Part shown: in pieces, positions 9,241 through 17,911 of the stretch
Layout: every line of letters begins with the position of its first letter
Position numbering within the stretch: the first letter of the stretch is position 1
Source of the DNA: Parcubacteria group bacterium GW2011_GWA1_56_13
GTDB taxonomy: Bacteria > Patescibacteriota > Minisyncoccia > Phycocordibacterales > Phycocordibacteraceae
Length of the DNA stretch: 35,075 nt
Assembly: GCA_001004905.1 (NCBI GenBank)
Contig: LCRY01000002.1
Coordinates: 343,054-378,128, forward strand
Reading direction: 5' to 3'
The notes under the pieces: generated by a model
What the model saw: only the letters and a program-made list of their open reading frames with translations
Told to the model about the DNA's origin: nothing
The model's database searches: none
Position numbers and translations under genes: made by a program

Positions 9241-9603
9241 TTACCTGACCTGAACGCCTGACGTCGGGACGCCGCCGGTAGGACCCGATGTATTGCCGAA
9301 GCTCACCGTGCCGGTGAGGATGTTCACGAGACCCCAGATGGAGACCATCACGAAGAAGCCGATGAGACCCCAAAGCATGAGATTCTTTCCTTTCTCTCTC
9401 ACCTCTTCGGAATTTGCTCCGAAAATAAAGGTGTAAAACGCGCCCCAGAGGAACACGATGAAGGCGATGGCGAAGAGCACGGGGACGAGCACGTTGTTTA
9501 TGATGTTGATGATGAAAGAGCCGGCGTCCGCAACGTTGTTGATCGCGGCAAACGAAACGAGCGGCAGGGCGAATGCGGCAAGGAGGGCGAATGCTTTTTT
9601 CAT
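9241..9603 (-). CDS. T4SS pilin/VirB2-like two-TM small protein (array member 2), signal peptide
   Basis: MKKAFALLAAFALPLVSFAAINN...IINNVLVPVLFAIAFIVFLWGAFYTFIFG...GKNLMLWGLIGFFVMVSIWGLVNIL. Stop codon abuts the ATG of member 1. Confidence 0.75.
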   Translation of the reverse strand: MKKAFALLAAFALPLVSFAAINNVADAGSFIINIINNVLVPVLFAIAFIVFLWGAFYTFIFGANSEEVREKGKNLMLWGLIGFFVMVSIWGLVNILTGTVSFGNTSGPTGGVPTSGVQVR

Positions 9604-9629
9604 AATATTGGTAAGCGGATAACAAAGTA

Positions 9630-9657
9630 ATTGTAACGTTCCTCCTGGCGCGGTCAA
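9630..9657 (-). promoter_or_regulatory. Promoter for pilin-like members 2 and 1
   Basis: Reverse strand TTGACC-16 nt-TACAAT, about 20 nt upstream of the ATG region. Confidence 0.5.
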
Positions 9658-9729
9658 GGCGCTCCTGCGCGCCGTGTGGATAGTCCGCCGAGACGCTTCT
9701 GGGCTTGGGAGCGCGAGCGTATGGGTCTC

Positions 9730-10104
9730 TTACAATCTCGGCGGAGTCGGCGGAGCCGCCATGATGGACAGGCCGAAGGTCGTCATCACTATGTATACGA
9801 GCGCCCACACGGACAGGATGACAACAAAGCCGATAATGCCCCACAGCGTGAATTGCCGCCCCGTCGCGCGCTCGGCCTCATCATCGGCGCCGAGGATGAA
9901 ATACTTGTATACGCCGTAGAGGAACACGATGAAGGCGACCGCGATGAGTACGGGAACGAGCAGGCTGTTAATGACGCCGACGATGCTCTGTGAATACCCC
10001 TGGAGATACGTCGGGTTGATGCCGGTCTGGGCAGACGCAATGAGCGGAAATCCGGAGGAAGCGACAACGACGAGAACTGTAGCGAGATGAGAGAATTTGC
10101 TCAT
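9730..10104 (-). CDS. T4SS pilin/VirB2-like two-TM small protein (array member 3), signal peptide
   Basis: MSKFSHLATVLVVVASSGFPLIASAQTGINPTY...INSLLVPVLIAVAFIVFLYGVYKYFILGADDEAERATGRQFTLWGIIGFVVILSVWALVYIV. Confidence 0.75.
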   Translation of the reverse strand: MSKFSHLATVLVVVASSGFPLIASAQTGINPTYLQGYSQSIVGVINSLLVPVLIAVAFIVFLYGVYKYFILGADDEAERATGRQFTLWGIIGFVVILSVWALVYIVMTTFGLSIMAAPPTPPRL

Positions 10105-10565
10105 TGTATTCTGTACGATTGCGGCGGCGGCGGCGCATAGGAGCCGGCAAGGCCGAAGGTGTTCGCGACGACATTCACGAGGCCCCAGAGCGATATCATG
10201 ACCACGAAGGCGATGAGACCCCACAGCAGGATTTTGTGCCCCTCATCCACCTTCCCCGGGTCGCCTTGCGAGAAAATATACTTCAACACGATGCCGTAGA
10301 GGAACACGATGAAGGCGATGGCGAAGAGCACCGGCACGAGCACGTTATTAATGATGTAGAGGATGGTGGATGCGACCTGGCAGATATTGCTCGCCCCGCA
10401 CATAAAAGGACCTCCGCTTCCAAAACTTATGGAGAAATTCCTGTTGGAGAACTGGAAATTGCCGCTTGAATCGGAATAGATGGATGTTTGGGCAAGGGCG
10501 AGCGACGGCGCCAAGAGTACTGCCGAAGCGGCCAAGACGGTGACGAAACGAGTCATTGATTTCAT
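10101..10565 (-). CDS. T4SS pilin/VirB2-like two-TM small protein (array member 4), signal peptide
   Basis: MKSMTRFVTVLAASAVLLAPSLALAQTS...IINNVLVPVLFAIAFIVFLYGIVLKYIFSQGDPGKVDEGHKILLWGLIAFVVMISLWGLVNVV; ATGA overlap with member 3. Confidence 0.75.
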   Translation of the reverse strand: MKSMTRFVTVLAASAVLLAPSLALAQTSIYSDSSGNFQFSNRNFSISFGSGGPFMCGASNICQVASTILYIINNVLVPVLFAIAFIVFLYGIVLKYIFSQGDPGKVDEGHKILLWGLIAFVVMISLWGLVNVVANTFGLAGSYAPPPPQSYRIQ

Positions 10566-10585
10566 ATGCGGTTCAGTATGACACA

Positions 10586-10864
10586 TCACCTAGCGGGCGC
10601 GATGCCGAGCGTGGATAACAGCAAATTCACGAGGCCCCACACCGAAAGGAGCACTACCATGCCGAGAATGCCCCAGCCGATGAATTGACGTCCTTCCGAG
10701 CGCTTCGCCTCATCCCCTCCGTGAAGGAAGAAGTAGTTTATGACCCCCCAGATGAAGACAACGAACGCGAGCGCGAAGATAAGCGGCACGATGACGGTAT
10801 TGATGACGCCGATGACGCCGGTGGAGCCGCTGCCGACGAATTGAGCGAAGGTCATACCCGTCAC
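10586..10864 (-). CDS. T4SS pilin/VirB2-like two-TM small protein (array member 5)
   Basis: INTVIVPLIFALAFVVFIWGVINYFFLHGGDEAKRSEGRQFIGWGILGMVVLLSVWGLVNLLL. GTG start overlaps the GIY-YIG stop (GTGA); internal ATG at 10855 is an alternative. Confidence 0.7.
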   Translation of the reverse strand: MTGMTFAQFVGSGSTGVIGVINTVIVPLIFALAFVVFIWGVINYFFLHGGDEAKRSEGRQFIGWGILGMVVLLSVWGLVNLLLSTLGIAPAR

Positions 10865-11127
10865 ACTAAACGGCCTCGCAGGCTGTACTGCAAGCGACGT
10901 TTAAGCGCCGCTCGCGCTCCTTGGGAGGCCTTCAGGCGAAACTCTCTTCCTTTTGCATCGGTTTGCGACATGTACGCTTCGTAGTATATCAGTTGAAATG
11001 GCAGGCGGGATCGTGTTGACCGTGCAGTTCCCATAGAATGCCCAGCGAGACGGCGTCGTAAGTCAGTTGTGAATCCAGTGTAGAGTCGGTTGTCTTTCTT
11101 ACTGTGTAGAAGATATACGTAATACAT
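10861..11127 (-). CDS. GIY-YIG domain nuclease (UPF0213/YhbQ-type)
   Basis: MYYVYLLHSKKDNRLYTGFTTDLRRRLAGHSMGTARSTRSRLPFQLIYYEAYMSQTDAKGREFRLK. Confidence 0.85.
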   Translation of the reverse strand: MYYVYLLHSKKDNRLYTGFTTDLRRRLAGHSMGTARSTRSRLPFQLIYYEAYMSQTDAKGREFRLKASQGARAALKRRLQYSLRGRLV

Positions 11128-11165
11128 GGTCGTCTCGCAAGGCCGTTTTAGTGTGTCGGGTCATA

Positions 11166-11663
11166 TTACTGGCCGACCGAAAGCGCTTGCACCGTCGCTT
11201 TGATGCCGATGGCTATCGCCTGCGAACCAAGGAGAATGAGCGCTCCGACAACGGTCCATAGGAGGGCGGCTCGCGCCTCGGTTATCTTTGACTCGTTCCC
11301 CCGAGCCGCTACAAAAAGGTAACCGACGTACACCATCATCAAAATGACGACAATGGTGCCGATACGTATGACGAACGCCAGGATATTCAAGAGGAAGCTC
11401 TCTAGATTCCCTCCTCCTTGGAGCGGGTTGAGGAGCGAAGTGTAGGTGACGGGCTGTGAGAGACCGGTTTGGGTGGTGGGGCTCGTGAGGCCTTGTTGGA
11501 TATTAGTGCGCGGATCTATGGCACTGCACGTTCCATCGCTCAACCGCGGTCCGGTGACTATCTGTCCGTTAACCGTCGTCACGCAGTCGGTATCGGCATG
11601 TACAAAAAACGGCGCGCCGAATGATGCGACGAGCGCGAAGGAAACGATGATGGAGAAACGCAT
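11166..11663 (-). CDS. T4SS pilin/VirB2-like two-TM protein (array member 6, divergent), signal peptide
   Basis: MRFSIIVSFALVASFGAPFFVHADTDC...LESFLLNILAFVIRIGTIVVILMMVYVGYLFVAARGNESKITEARAALLWTVVGALILLGSQAIAIGIKATV. Confidence 0.7.
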   Translation of the reverse strand: MRFSIIVSFALVASFGAPFFVHADTDCVTTVNGQIVTGPRLSDGTCSAIDPRTNIQQGLTSPTTQTGLSQPVTYTSLLNPLQGGGNLESFLLNILAFVIRIGTIVVILMMVYVGYLFVAARGNESKITEARAALLWTVVGALILLGSQAIAIGIKATVQALSVGQ

Positions 11664-11665
11664 AC

Positions 11666-12967
11666 TTATTGTTGCGAAAGGAGGGCGCCCAAGGAGCGCT
11701 CGGCGGAAACGAGCGCGGCTTCGGGCGTGGAACGACCGCTTATCACATTCCCAATCATACTCGAGAAAACCGCATCGGTGTCCAACGGCGCTGGGGACAG
11801 CCACCCTTCTGTGTACAGGGCTTCGGCATAGCTGACCGCCTTCGCAGGATCGACGGGCATCGTCGCGAGTACGTCGAGAACCGCGGGAGTGAGGCCGGCC
11901 GCGTCGGCGGCCACGACCTGCTCGGTCGAGTTGGAGAGGATCGCTGCGGCTTGATAGGCGCCCGCGGCATTCTTCGCCCCCCGCGGGATCATAAATGCGT
12001 ACATGAGGCCGTAGGCCTTCTTTGTGGCGGCGGTCGCGGGCTGCGGTAGCGGCGCGACGTCGAAATTGAGATTTGGATTCGCAGAACGCAGGTAGCGCGC
12101 TTCGGACGAATACCCGAGATAGAGCGCCAGGTCGCCGACCAGGAACATCTGCCGCGAATCGGACAGCGAGCCGTTCCATGTGTATGAGACCTTCGACGGG
12201 TCGGCGAACTGGGTGTAGAAGCCGAGTACCGCCTGGCCGGGCGGCACGCCCTCTGACGCCATCGAGCCGAGATCGGCAATGGGCGCGCCGCTCGCCGAGT
12301 AAGAAGAAAGCGGCGCGCCCGCCTGGAGGAAGAGCGCCGAGAGTATTCCGCGAGCGTCATGGACATTGCCATAGGTGCCGAGTGCGATCAGTCCGCGGGT
12401 GATCTGCCTTGCCGGAGTGAGGATCGCGACGTTTGGCACAAGGCCGGTCATCGCTTCCCAGGTCGCGGGCGGTTTCGCAATGCCATTGCTCGAGAGGATG
12501 GAGCGATTGTAAAAGAGCACGAGGGGGTCAACGAGGAACGGTATGCCGTAGTAGCCGTCCGGTCCCGTGAAAATCTCCGTCCCCTGCACGAAGGTAGAGG
12601 TGAATGCCCTTGGGGGCAGCGTATCGAACCCTATCGGCGTGATGAACTTCGTAAGCGCGAAAAGCACTTCCTGCGAAGCAAGAACCAGGTCAGGGGCGGC
12701 GCCGGTCGCTATCGCGGAGGCGAGTTCGGAGGGGAGGGTCGCCGGTTCTTTTTGTTCGTACGAAACATCCTTGAGGACCGAATTCGTTTGTGCGACCGCA
12801 ATGAACATCGCACGCATATCGTCCTTGGGGAGTGTGCCCCACACGACGACCGAACCAACCGCATCCCTGCCGCCGTTGCTTGAATATGTCGCGAAGACGA
12901 ACAGGCCGATGAGCGCGCCTAGTCCGAAAACGCCGAGCAAAATTCCTTGGAAAAGGGATAGCCTCAT
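11666..12967 (-). CDS. Membrane-anchored extracellular solute-binding protein, family 1-like
   Basis: N-terminal TM; PDLVLASQEVLFAL, YYGIPFLVDPLVLFYNRSIL, PPATWEAM, AYGLMYAFMIPRGAKN typical of family 1 SBPs. Stop lies 2 nt before the ATG of pilin-like member 6. Confidence 0.75.
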   Translation of the reverse strand: MRLSLFQGILLGVFGLGALIGLFVFATYSSNGGRDAVGSVVVWGTLPKDDMRAMFIAVAQTNSVLKDVSYEQKEPATLPSELASAIATGAAPDLVLASQEVLFALTKFITPIGFDTLPPRAFTSTFVQGTEIFTGPDGYYGIPFLVDPLVLFYNRSILSSNGIAKPPATWEAMTGLVPNVAILTPARQITRGLIALGTYGNVHDARGILSALFLQAGAPLSSYSASGAPIADLGSMASEGVPPGQAVLGFYTQFADPSKVSYTWNGSLSDSRQMFLVGDLALYLGYSSEARYLRSANPNLNFDVAPLPQPATAATKKAYGLMYAFMIPRGAKNAAGAYQAAAILSNSTEQVVAADAAGLTPAVLDVLATMPVDPAKAVSYAEALYTEGWLSPAPLDTDAVFSSMIGNVISGRSTPEAALVSAERSLGALLSQQ

Positions 12968-13010
12968 AATTCGACGGGACTCACTATGGCCCTGAATAAA
13001 ATTGAATGGG

Positions 13011-13589
13011 TCATGGTGCGGTAAAGATAACGCCATAATGATGCGGTCCGGCGCGCAACGACTTCACTTTATGGAAGCCGCCGTTGATGAAAAGCGCTTC
13101 GGCCTGATGCTCGGACACGACTCGCTCGGGCGTGGGACCCATCCCGCCGTAGCTTCCTGCCCAATCAATGACCATGAGCTTGCCGCCTGTTTTTAGAACG
13201 CGCTTTATTTCCGCGAGAAGGCCGTCGCGGTTCTCTATCTGAAAAAGCGTATTGGCGAGTATGACCGCGTCGAGCGATGCGTCGCGCAGATGACTACCGC
13301 CCAACGTTTCGACATCGCCCCACACCGTTTCAATGATATGCCGATGGTGCTCGTGCGCATTGAGCTTGATGTGCTTGAGGACGTCCTCTTGCACGTCGAT
13401 CGCGTAGACCTTGCCGCTATACCCCACGATCGCGGCCGCCGCGCGCGCGTAATGCCCGCTCCCGGCCCCGAAATCGGCGGCCTTCATGCCTTCGCGTAAG
13501 CCGAGCTGGAGAATGTTCTCTCTCGGAGAACTGAAATGAGCGTTCATAATCGCGAGCAAATCGAAGAGCCCATAGGTATACCGTACCAT
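13011..13589 (-). CDS. Class I SAM-dependent methyltransferase
   Basis: KAADFGAGSGHYARAAAAIVG, VYAIDVQEDVL, DAVILANTLFQIENRDGLLAEIKRVLKTGGKLMVIDW. Confidence 0.88.
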   Translation of the reverse strand: MVRYTYGLFDLLAIMNAHFSSPRENILQLGLREGMKAADFGAGSGHYARAAAAIVGYSGKVYAIDVQEDVLKHIKLNAHEHHRHIIETVWGDVETLGGSHLRDASLDAVILANTLFQIENRDGLLAEIKRVLKTGGKLMVIDWAGSYGGMGPTPERVVSEHQAEALFINGGFHKVKSLRAGPHHYGVIFTAP

Positions 13590-13624
13590 GCGCGACCCGC
13601 TACGGGCCGCGTAATTAACACTAT

Positions 13625-13658
13625 GAAAAAGATGAGGGCCGCTCCTCCGGCGCGGCCC
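13625..13658 (-). terminator. Rho-independent terminator (minus strand)
   Basis: Reverse strand GGGCCGC/GCGGCCC stem followed by TCATCTTTTTC. Confidence 0.6.
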
Positions 13659-13669
13659 CTTCGTGGGTT

Positions 13670-13870
13670 TCAGTGAAAAATGTATTTGGTCTGCTCGGCG
13701 AGCCGTTTGCGCGGCGTCATCACCGTTTCTCTCACCGCCAGATACTTCGAGAAAATATCCTCGAACGCTTCTTCCTCGTCCTGTCCGAGTCCGATGATGT
13801 CATGGGTTGATTCCTGCGGTTTGCCGTCGATCTCGAACTCGTTCGGCCCCGGCACCCGTACCACCGTCAC
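13670..13870 (-). CDS. Small hypothetical protein
   Basis: 66 aa, GTG start overlapping the stop of an upstream 32-aa ORF; followed by a terminator. Confidence 0.4.
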   Translation of the reverse strand: MTVVRVPGPNEFEIDGKPQESTHDIIGLGQDEEEAFEDIFSKYLAVRETVMTPRKRLAEQTKYIFH

Positions 13871-13965
13871 TCCGGGCCTATGAAGATATCGTAGGGAACG
13901 TCAGCCACCCTCGAGAGGCCCAGTCGGGACGCAAGCTGCTTCCTGAAGTCATCCCACGCGTTCAT
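13867..13965 (-). CDS. Candidate 32-aa small ORF coupled to the next gene
   Basis: MNAWDDFRKQLASRLGLSRVADVPYDIFIGPE* on the reverse strand with GGGAGAA upstream; stop overlaps the next start. Absent from the ORF track (too short). Confidence 0.35.
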   Translation of the reverse strand: MNAWDDFRKQLASRLGLSRVADVPYDIFIGPE

Positions 13966-14061
13966 GATGTTCTCCCGTTAGAACTTCGTACGCACCCCAC
14001 TACATAATATCTCCGCCCTCGCTCCCCCACAAGAGCGGGATGTGCGTACTAAAAATAGGTA

Positions 14062-16539
14062 TTACAGCGCGACCATCGAGGCAATGGAGTCGCTCGGGCG
14101 CAATTTCATCACGCGGACGCCCTGCGTAGCGCGGCCGAGCGAGGGAATCTCGGCGACCGAGGTGCGTATCACCTGTCCTTTTTTGGAAATGACGACAAGC
14201 TCCTCCTCTGCGGCATCGCCAATGATGACGCGAGCGCCGATGATCTCGCCGGTCTTCGGTGTAACCGCCGCGGTCTTGATGCCCGAGCCCCCGCGGCCCT
14301 GGACTTTGTATTCGGAGATTTTCGTGCGCTTGCCGTAGCCCTTGCTCATGATTACCAGAAGCGACGCGTCTTTCGCTCCGCCCGGAATGATCTCGGCGGA
14401 GACAATCGTATCGCCTTTTTTCACGCTCATGCCGCGCACGCCGCCGGCGGTGCGGCCCATTTCGCGCACGTCGCCTGCTTCAAAACGAATGCTCTGGCCC
14501 TTTGCCGTTACGATGGAAACGGTATCGCTCTTGCCGGCCAGGCTCGCCGAAACAAGCGTGTCGCCGCCCTTGAGATTGATGGCGATGATGCCCGAGCGGC
14601 GCACGTCGGCGAAGTTCTTCGCCGCGACCCGCTTCACCGCGCCCGCCTCGGTGACGAACACGACCGAAGACGCATTGAGCGCCGCGCCCTTCGGCACGGC
14701 GAGCACGCTCGTGACCGACTCTTCGCCCGCGAGCGGAAGGAAATTCATAATGCTCTTGCCCTTGGTCGCGCGCTTCCCTTCCGGAATGTCGTACATCTTG
14801 AGCTGATACACCTTTCCAAAGTTAGTGAAGAAAAGAAGATCGCTGTGTGCCGAAGCGACGAGGAAGTGCGTTACGATGTCTTCTTCCTTCGTCGCGATAT
14901 CCACGACGCCGACGCCGCCGCGCTTCTGTCGCCGGTACTCGCTCGGGTTCGTCCGCTTCACGTAGCCGCCCGCCGTCAGCACGAGCATGGAGTCCTCGTC
15001 CGGCACGAGGTCTTCGGCAGAAATATTCTGCACGCCTCCTTTCACTATCTTCGTCCGACGGTCGTCGCCGTACTTCTCGCCAAGCTCAAGGAGTTCCTTC
15101 TTTACCACCGCGAGGATGGTCTTTGCCGACGAGAGTATCCCTTTCAGGGCCGTGATGAGCGCCTGGACTTCCGAGAGCTCGTCCTCGATCTTCTTGCGCT
15201 CAAGGCCGGCGAGCTTGGAAAGGCGCATTTCGAGGATGGCGGCCGCCTGGGGCTTGGAAAAACCGAATTTTTTCTGCAATGCGAGCGAGGCCGCCGGAAT
15301 ATCCGCCGCCTTCTTGATGAGCGCGATGACCTCGTCGATGTGGTCGAGCGCTTTGGAGAGGCCGAGGAGAATATGCTCGCGCTCCTGCGCCTTCCTGAGG
15401 TCGAATTGGGTGCGGCGCTTCACCACTTCCTGCCGATGCTCAATGAAGTGCTCGAGTATGCCGTGGAGAGAAAGCATCTCCGGCACGCCATCCACGAGCG
15501 CAAGCATGTTGTAGTGGAACGTGCTTTCGAGCGGCGTGTGCTTGTAGAGCGCATTTAATACCGCCTGGGGATGTGCGGTGTTTTTGAGCTCGACCACGAC
15601 GCGGATATCGCCGCCGGCGGATTCGTCCCGCAGATCGCGGATGCCTTCGAGCTTCTTTTCGCCGACCAGTTCCGCGATGCGGATAATAAGCTCGCTCTTA
15701 TTCACGCGATACGGGATGGACGTAATAATGATGCGAGCATCTCTCTTGCCATCGTCGACGACCTCAGCTTCCCCGCGCACCACCACCGGCCCCTTTCCGG
15801 TACTGTAGGCATGCCGGATGTCCGCCTGATTGAACGCGACGCCTCCAAGCGGGAAATCGGGGCCTTTGATGTGCTGGAGCAGGTCCTCGGTCGTCGCTTC
15901 GGGATTCTCGATGAGATGGACGGTCGCGGCGACCACTTCGCGCAGGTTATGGGAAGGAATTTCGGTCGCCATGCCGACCGCGATGCCGAATGTCCCGTTC
16001 AAAAGGAGGTTCGGGAGCGCGGATGGGAGCACCTGCGGCTCTTCGCGGGTCGCATCATAATTCGGGTTCCATGCGACCGTCTCCTTTTCGAGATCGGCCA
16101 AGAGCGCCTCGGCGATGCGCGAGATCTTGGCCTCGGTGTAGCGCATCGCCGCCGGCGAGTCGCCGTCGATGGAGCCGAAATTGCCCTGCCCGAGCACGAG
16201 CGGATAGCGATGGGAGAACTCTTGCGCCATCTTCGTCATGGAGTCGTACACCGCCGTGTCGCCGTGCGGGTGATATTTGCCGAGCACGTCGCCCACCACA
16301 AGAGCGCTCTTGCGGAACTTCGCGCCGGGAAGAAGTCCCAACTCCTTCATCGCATACAAGATGCGGCGGTGGACCGGCTTCAGTCCGTCGCGCACATCCG
16401 GAAGGGCGCGACCCGTGATGACCGACATCGCGTAATCGACATACGACGTGCGCATCTCCGAAACGATCGGTTGGAGGATGACATTTGCGGCGACAGGTGT
16501 CGCCGCGTTGCTGTCCTGATCTGTTTTCCCGCGCGCCAT
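14062..16539 (-). CDS. gyrA: DNA gyrase subunit A
   Basis: [71 protein letters not shown]-terminal pinwheel repeats. Confidence 0.97.
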   Translation of the reverse strand: MARGKTDQDSNAATPVAANVILQPIVSEMRTSYVDYAMSVITGRALPDVRDGLKPVHRRILYAMKELGLLPGAKFRKSALVVGDVLGKYHPHGDTAVYDSMTKMAQEFSHRYPLVLGQGNFGSIDGDSPAAMRYTEAKISRIAEALLADLEKETVAWNPNYDATREEPQVLPSALPNLLLNGTFGIAVGMATEIPSHNLREVVAATVHLIENPEATTEDLLQHIKGPDFPLGGVAFNQADIRHAYSTGKGPVVVRGEAEVVDDGKRDARIIITSIPYRVNKSELIIRIAELVGEKKLEGIRDLRDESAGGDIRVVVELKNTAHPQAVLNALYKHTPLESTFHYNMLALVDGVPEMLSLHGILEHFIEHRQEVVKRRTQFDLRKAQEREHILLGLSKALDHIDEVIALIKKAADIPAASLALQKKFGFSKPQAAAILEMRLSKLAGLERKKIEDELSEVQALITALKGILSSAKTILAVVKKELLELGEKYGDDRRTKIVKGGVQNISAEDLVPDEDSMLVLTAGGYVKRTNPSEYRRQKRGGVGVVDIATKEEDIVTHFLVASAHSDLLFFTNFGKVYQLKMYDIPEGKRATKGKSIMNFLPLAGEESVTSVLAVPKGAALNASSVVFVTEAGAVKRVAAKNFADVRRSGIIAINLKGGDTLVSASLAGKSDTVSIVTAKGQSIRFEAGDVREMGRTAGGVRGMSVKKGDTIVSAEIIPGGAKDASLLVIMSKGYGKRTKISEYKVQGRGGSGIKTAAVTPKTGEIIGARVIIGDAAEEELVVISKKGQVIRTSVAEIPSLGRATQGVRVMKLRPSDSIASMVAL

Positions 16540-16557
16540 GGTGATACAAGTGTCTGA

Positions 16558-16905
16558 TTAGAAAGGAAGTATCGTCTGCTCCGCTTTCTTGCCCGCCGTC
16601 GCCGAGGAGTCCGCATCGACGATCTCTATGCGCGCCGGTCCGGACGTATTTGATTGAACCGCGGCAGCGGTCCCGGCAAGATTTTGCGGCCCGGCATTGC
16701 CCGAAACGGTAGGCGCCTCCGCCTCACCCGCGTTCCCCGCGAACGAAGTGTTTTTGAGCGCGAATGCGCCCGTCCCGATCGAGCTCGCGAGCCACACGAG
16801 CGCTATGAGCGCCGTGCCGGCGGCGGCGGCACCGAACGCGACCCGTCTGCGGATGTGGTGCGGCTTGCCCTGTATGTGTTCAATGTGTTGAAAGACGGTC
16901 CTCAT
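16558..16905 (-). CDS. Small single-TM hypothetical protein
   Basis: 115 aa; TM segment FGAAAAGTALIALVWLASSIGTGAF, low-complexity extracytoplasmic tail. Confidence 0.55.
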   Translation of the reverse strand: MRTVFQHIEHIQGKPHHIRRRVAFGAAAAGTALIALVWLASSIGTGAFALKNTSFAGNAGEAEAPTVSGNAGPQNLAGTAAAVQSNTSGPARIEIVDADSSATAGKKAEQTILPF

Positions 16906-16945
16906 GAGCTTTTTCTTAGCGAGTAATCGAGCTTAGTAAAAGCTC

Positions 16946-17095
16946 ACCCCGCACCACTTTTGCGGAACGGTCGTTCCAGCGACCCGCGGGCGAATAGCCC
17001 GGCCCTATTCGGGCCAGGGTCGCTACGACCTTGTTGAAATATTGGTGATTGTTTCGAGTCGGTGACATACGGTTTAGCAAAAGTGGTGCCGGGGT
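16946..17095. repeat. Inverted-repeat bounded palindromic element, MITE/REP-like
   Basis: Left arm ACCCCGCACCACTTTTGC (16946-16963), right arm GCAAAAGTGGTGCCGGGGT (17077-17095), internal 8-bp stem AGCGACCC (16978-16985)/GGGTCGCT (17017-17024). Confidence 0.65.
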
Positions 17096-17105
17096 CTAAG
17101 AGAAT

Positions 17106-17780
17106 CTAATTCGCTTTGCTCATAACATTCTCTAAGACCAGTATACTCCCCGTTCGGCCAAGCAGGTCCTTTTTCTTCAGCGTGAGCTTATCCGCCTTCT
17201 CGCTCCCGTTGCCCGCCTCCTTAAGGAACGCTTCCAGCGCCTTCGGCTGCCCGATGCCGCTCCAGTGCATGGGGACGATGATCTTCGGCTCAAGGGAGAC
17301 CGCGAGTTCATGCGCCTTGGCTCCGGTGAGTACGCCGCCGCCGCCCACCGGCACGAAAAGGACATCTATCTCATCAATGCTCTCGCGTGCTTCCTGCGAG
17401 AGTTCGGTAGTTGCGAGTGCGCCGAGGTGCACGAGCGTCATGTCTTCGAGTTGGACGCTATATATCGTATTAATGTACCCCGGACGCTCGCCCTGTGCGG
17501 CCTTGGCCGAAGCGGGATAGGCGCTCTGCGAAAGAAATCCCTGGATGACGACGCCGGCGCGCTCGTACTCGCCGGGGCCGGTGATGGCAAAGGGAACCTT
17601 ATCGCCGTACGTCACCTCTTCGATGCCGTTCATGTCAGGGTGGTCTCGGGAGACGAGCGCGATATCCGCGCCGAAACGCACGGGCGGTAACGTCCCGTTC
17701 TTACCGATGGGGTCGAACGCGAGCGTCAGATCGCCGAAGGTCACCTTGAAGCACTGCCCGCCGTGGTGCGTAATAACCAT
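17106..17780 (-). CDS. MBL-fold (metallo-beta-lactamase-like) protein, metal-site motifs degenerate
   Basis: MVITHHGGQCFKVTFGDLTLAFDPIGKN...ADIALVSRDHPDMNGIEEV...FAITGPGEYERAGVVIQG...LVHLGALAT...DVLFVPVGGGGVLTGAKAHELAVSLEPKIIVPMHW. Confidence 0.8.
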   Translation of the reverse strand: MVITHHGGQCFKVTFGDLTLAFDPIGKNGTLPPVRFGADIALVSRDHPDMNGIEEVTYGDKVPFAITGPGEYERAGVVIQGFLSQSAYPASAKAAQGERPGYINTIYSVQLEDMTLVHLGALATTELSQEARESIDEIDVLFVPVGGGGVLTGAKAHELAVSLEPKIIVPMHWSGIGQPKALEAFLKEAGNGSEKADKLTLKKKDLLGRTGSILVLENVMSKAN

Positions 17781-17878
17781 ATTTACCCTCCATTTTAGCA
17801 TGAAAACCGAGCGTGCGGTAGTGGATTTCCGGTCAAAATAATGAGAGGTCCGCAATACATACCGGAGGCGGGGACCCG

Positions 17879-17906
17879 TTGTCGAAAAACAAAATTCTGG
17901 TATATT
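17879..17906 (+). promoter_or_regulatory. Promoter of the candidate ncRNA
   Basis: TTGTCG (17879-17884), 16-nt spacer, TATATT (17901-17906). Confidence 0.55.
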
Positions 17907-17911
17907 CAGAG

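Noticed and set aside
16240-16300. GyrA Thr at the E. coli Ser83 position as a quinolone-resistance mutation
   Set aside because: HGDTAVYD is within natural variation of the family; no evidence of acquired resistance.
14845-16557. Long plus-strand ORFs (237 aa and 328 aa) over gyrA
   Set aside because: Antisense shadows of gyrA without recognisable domains.
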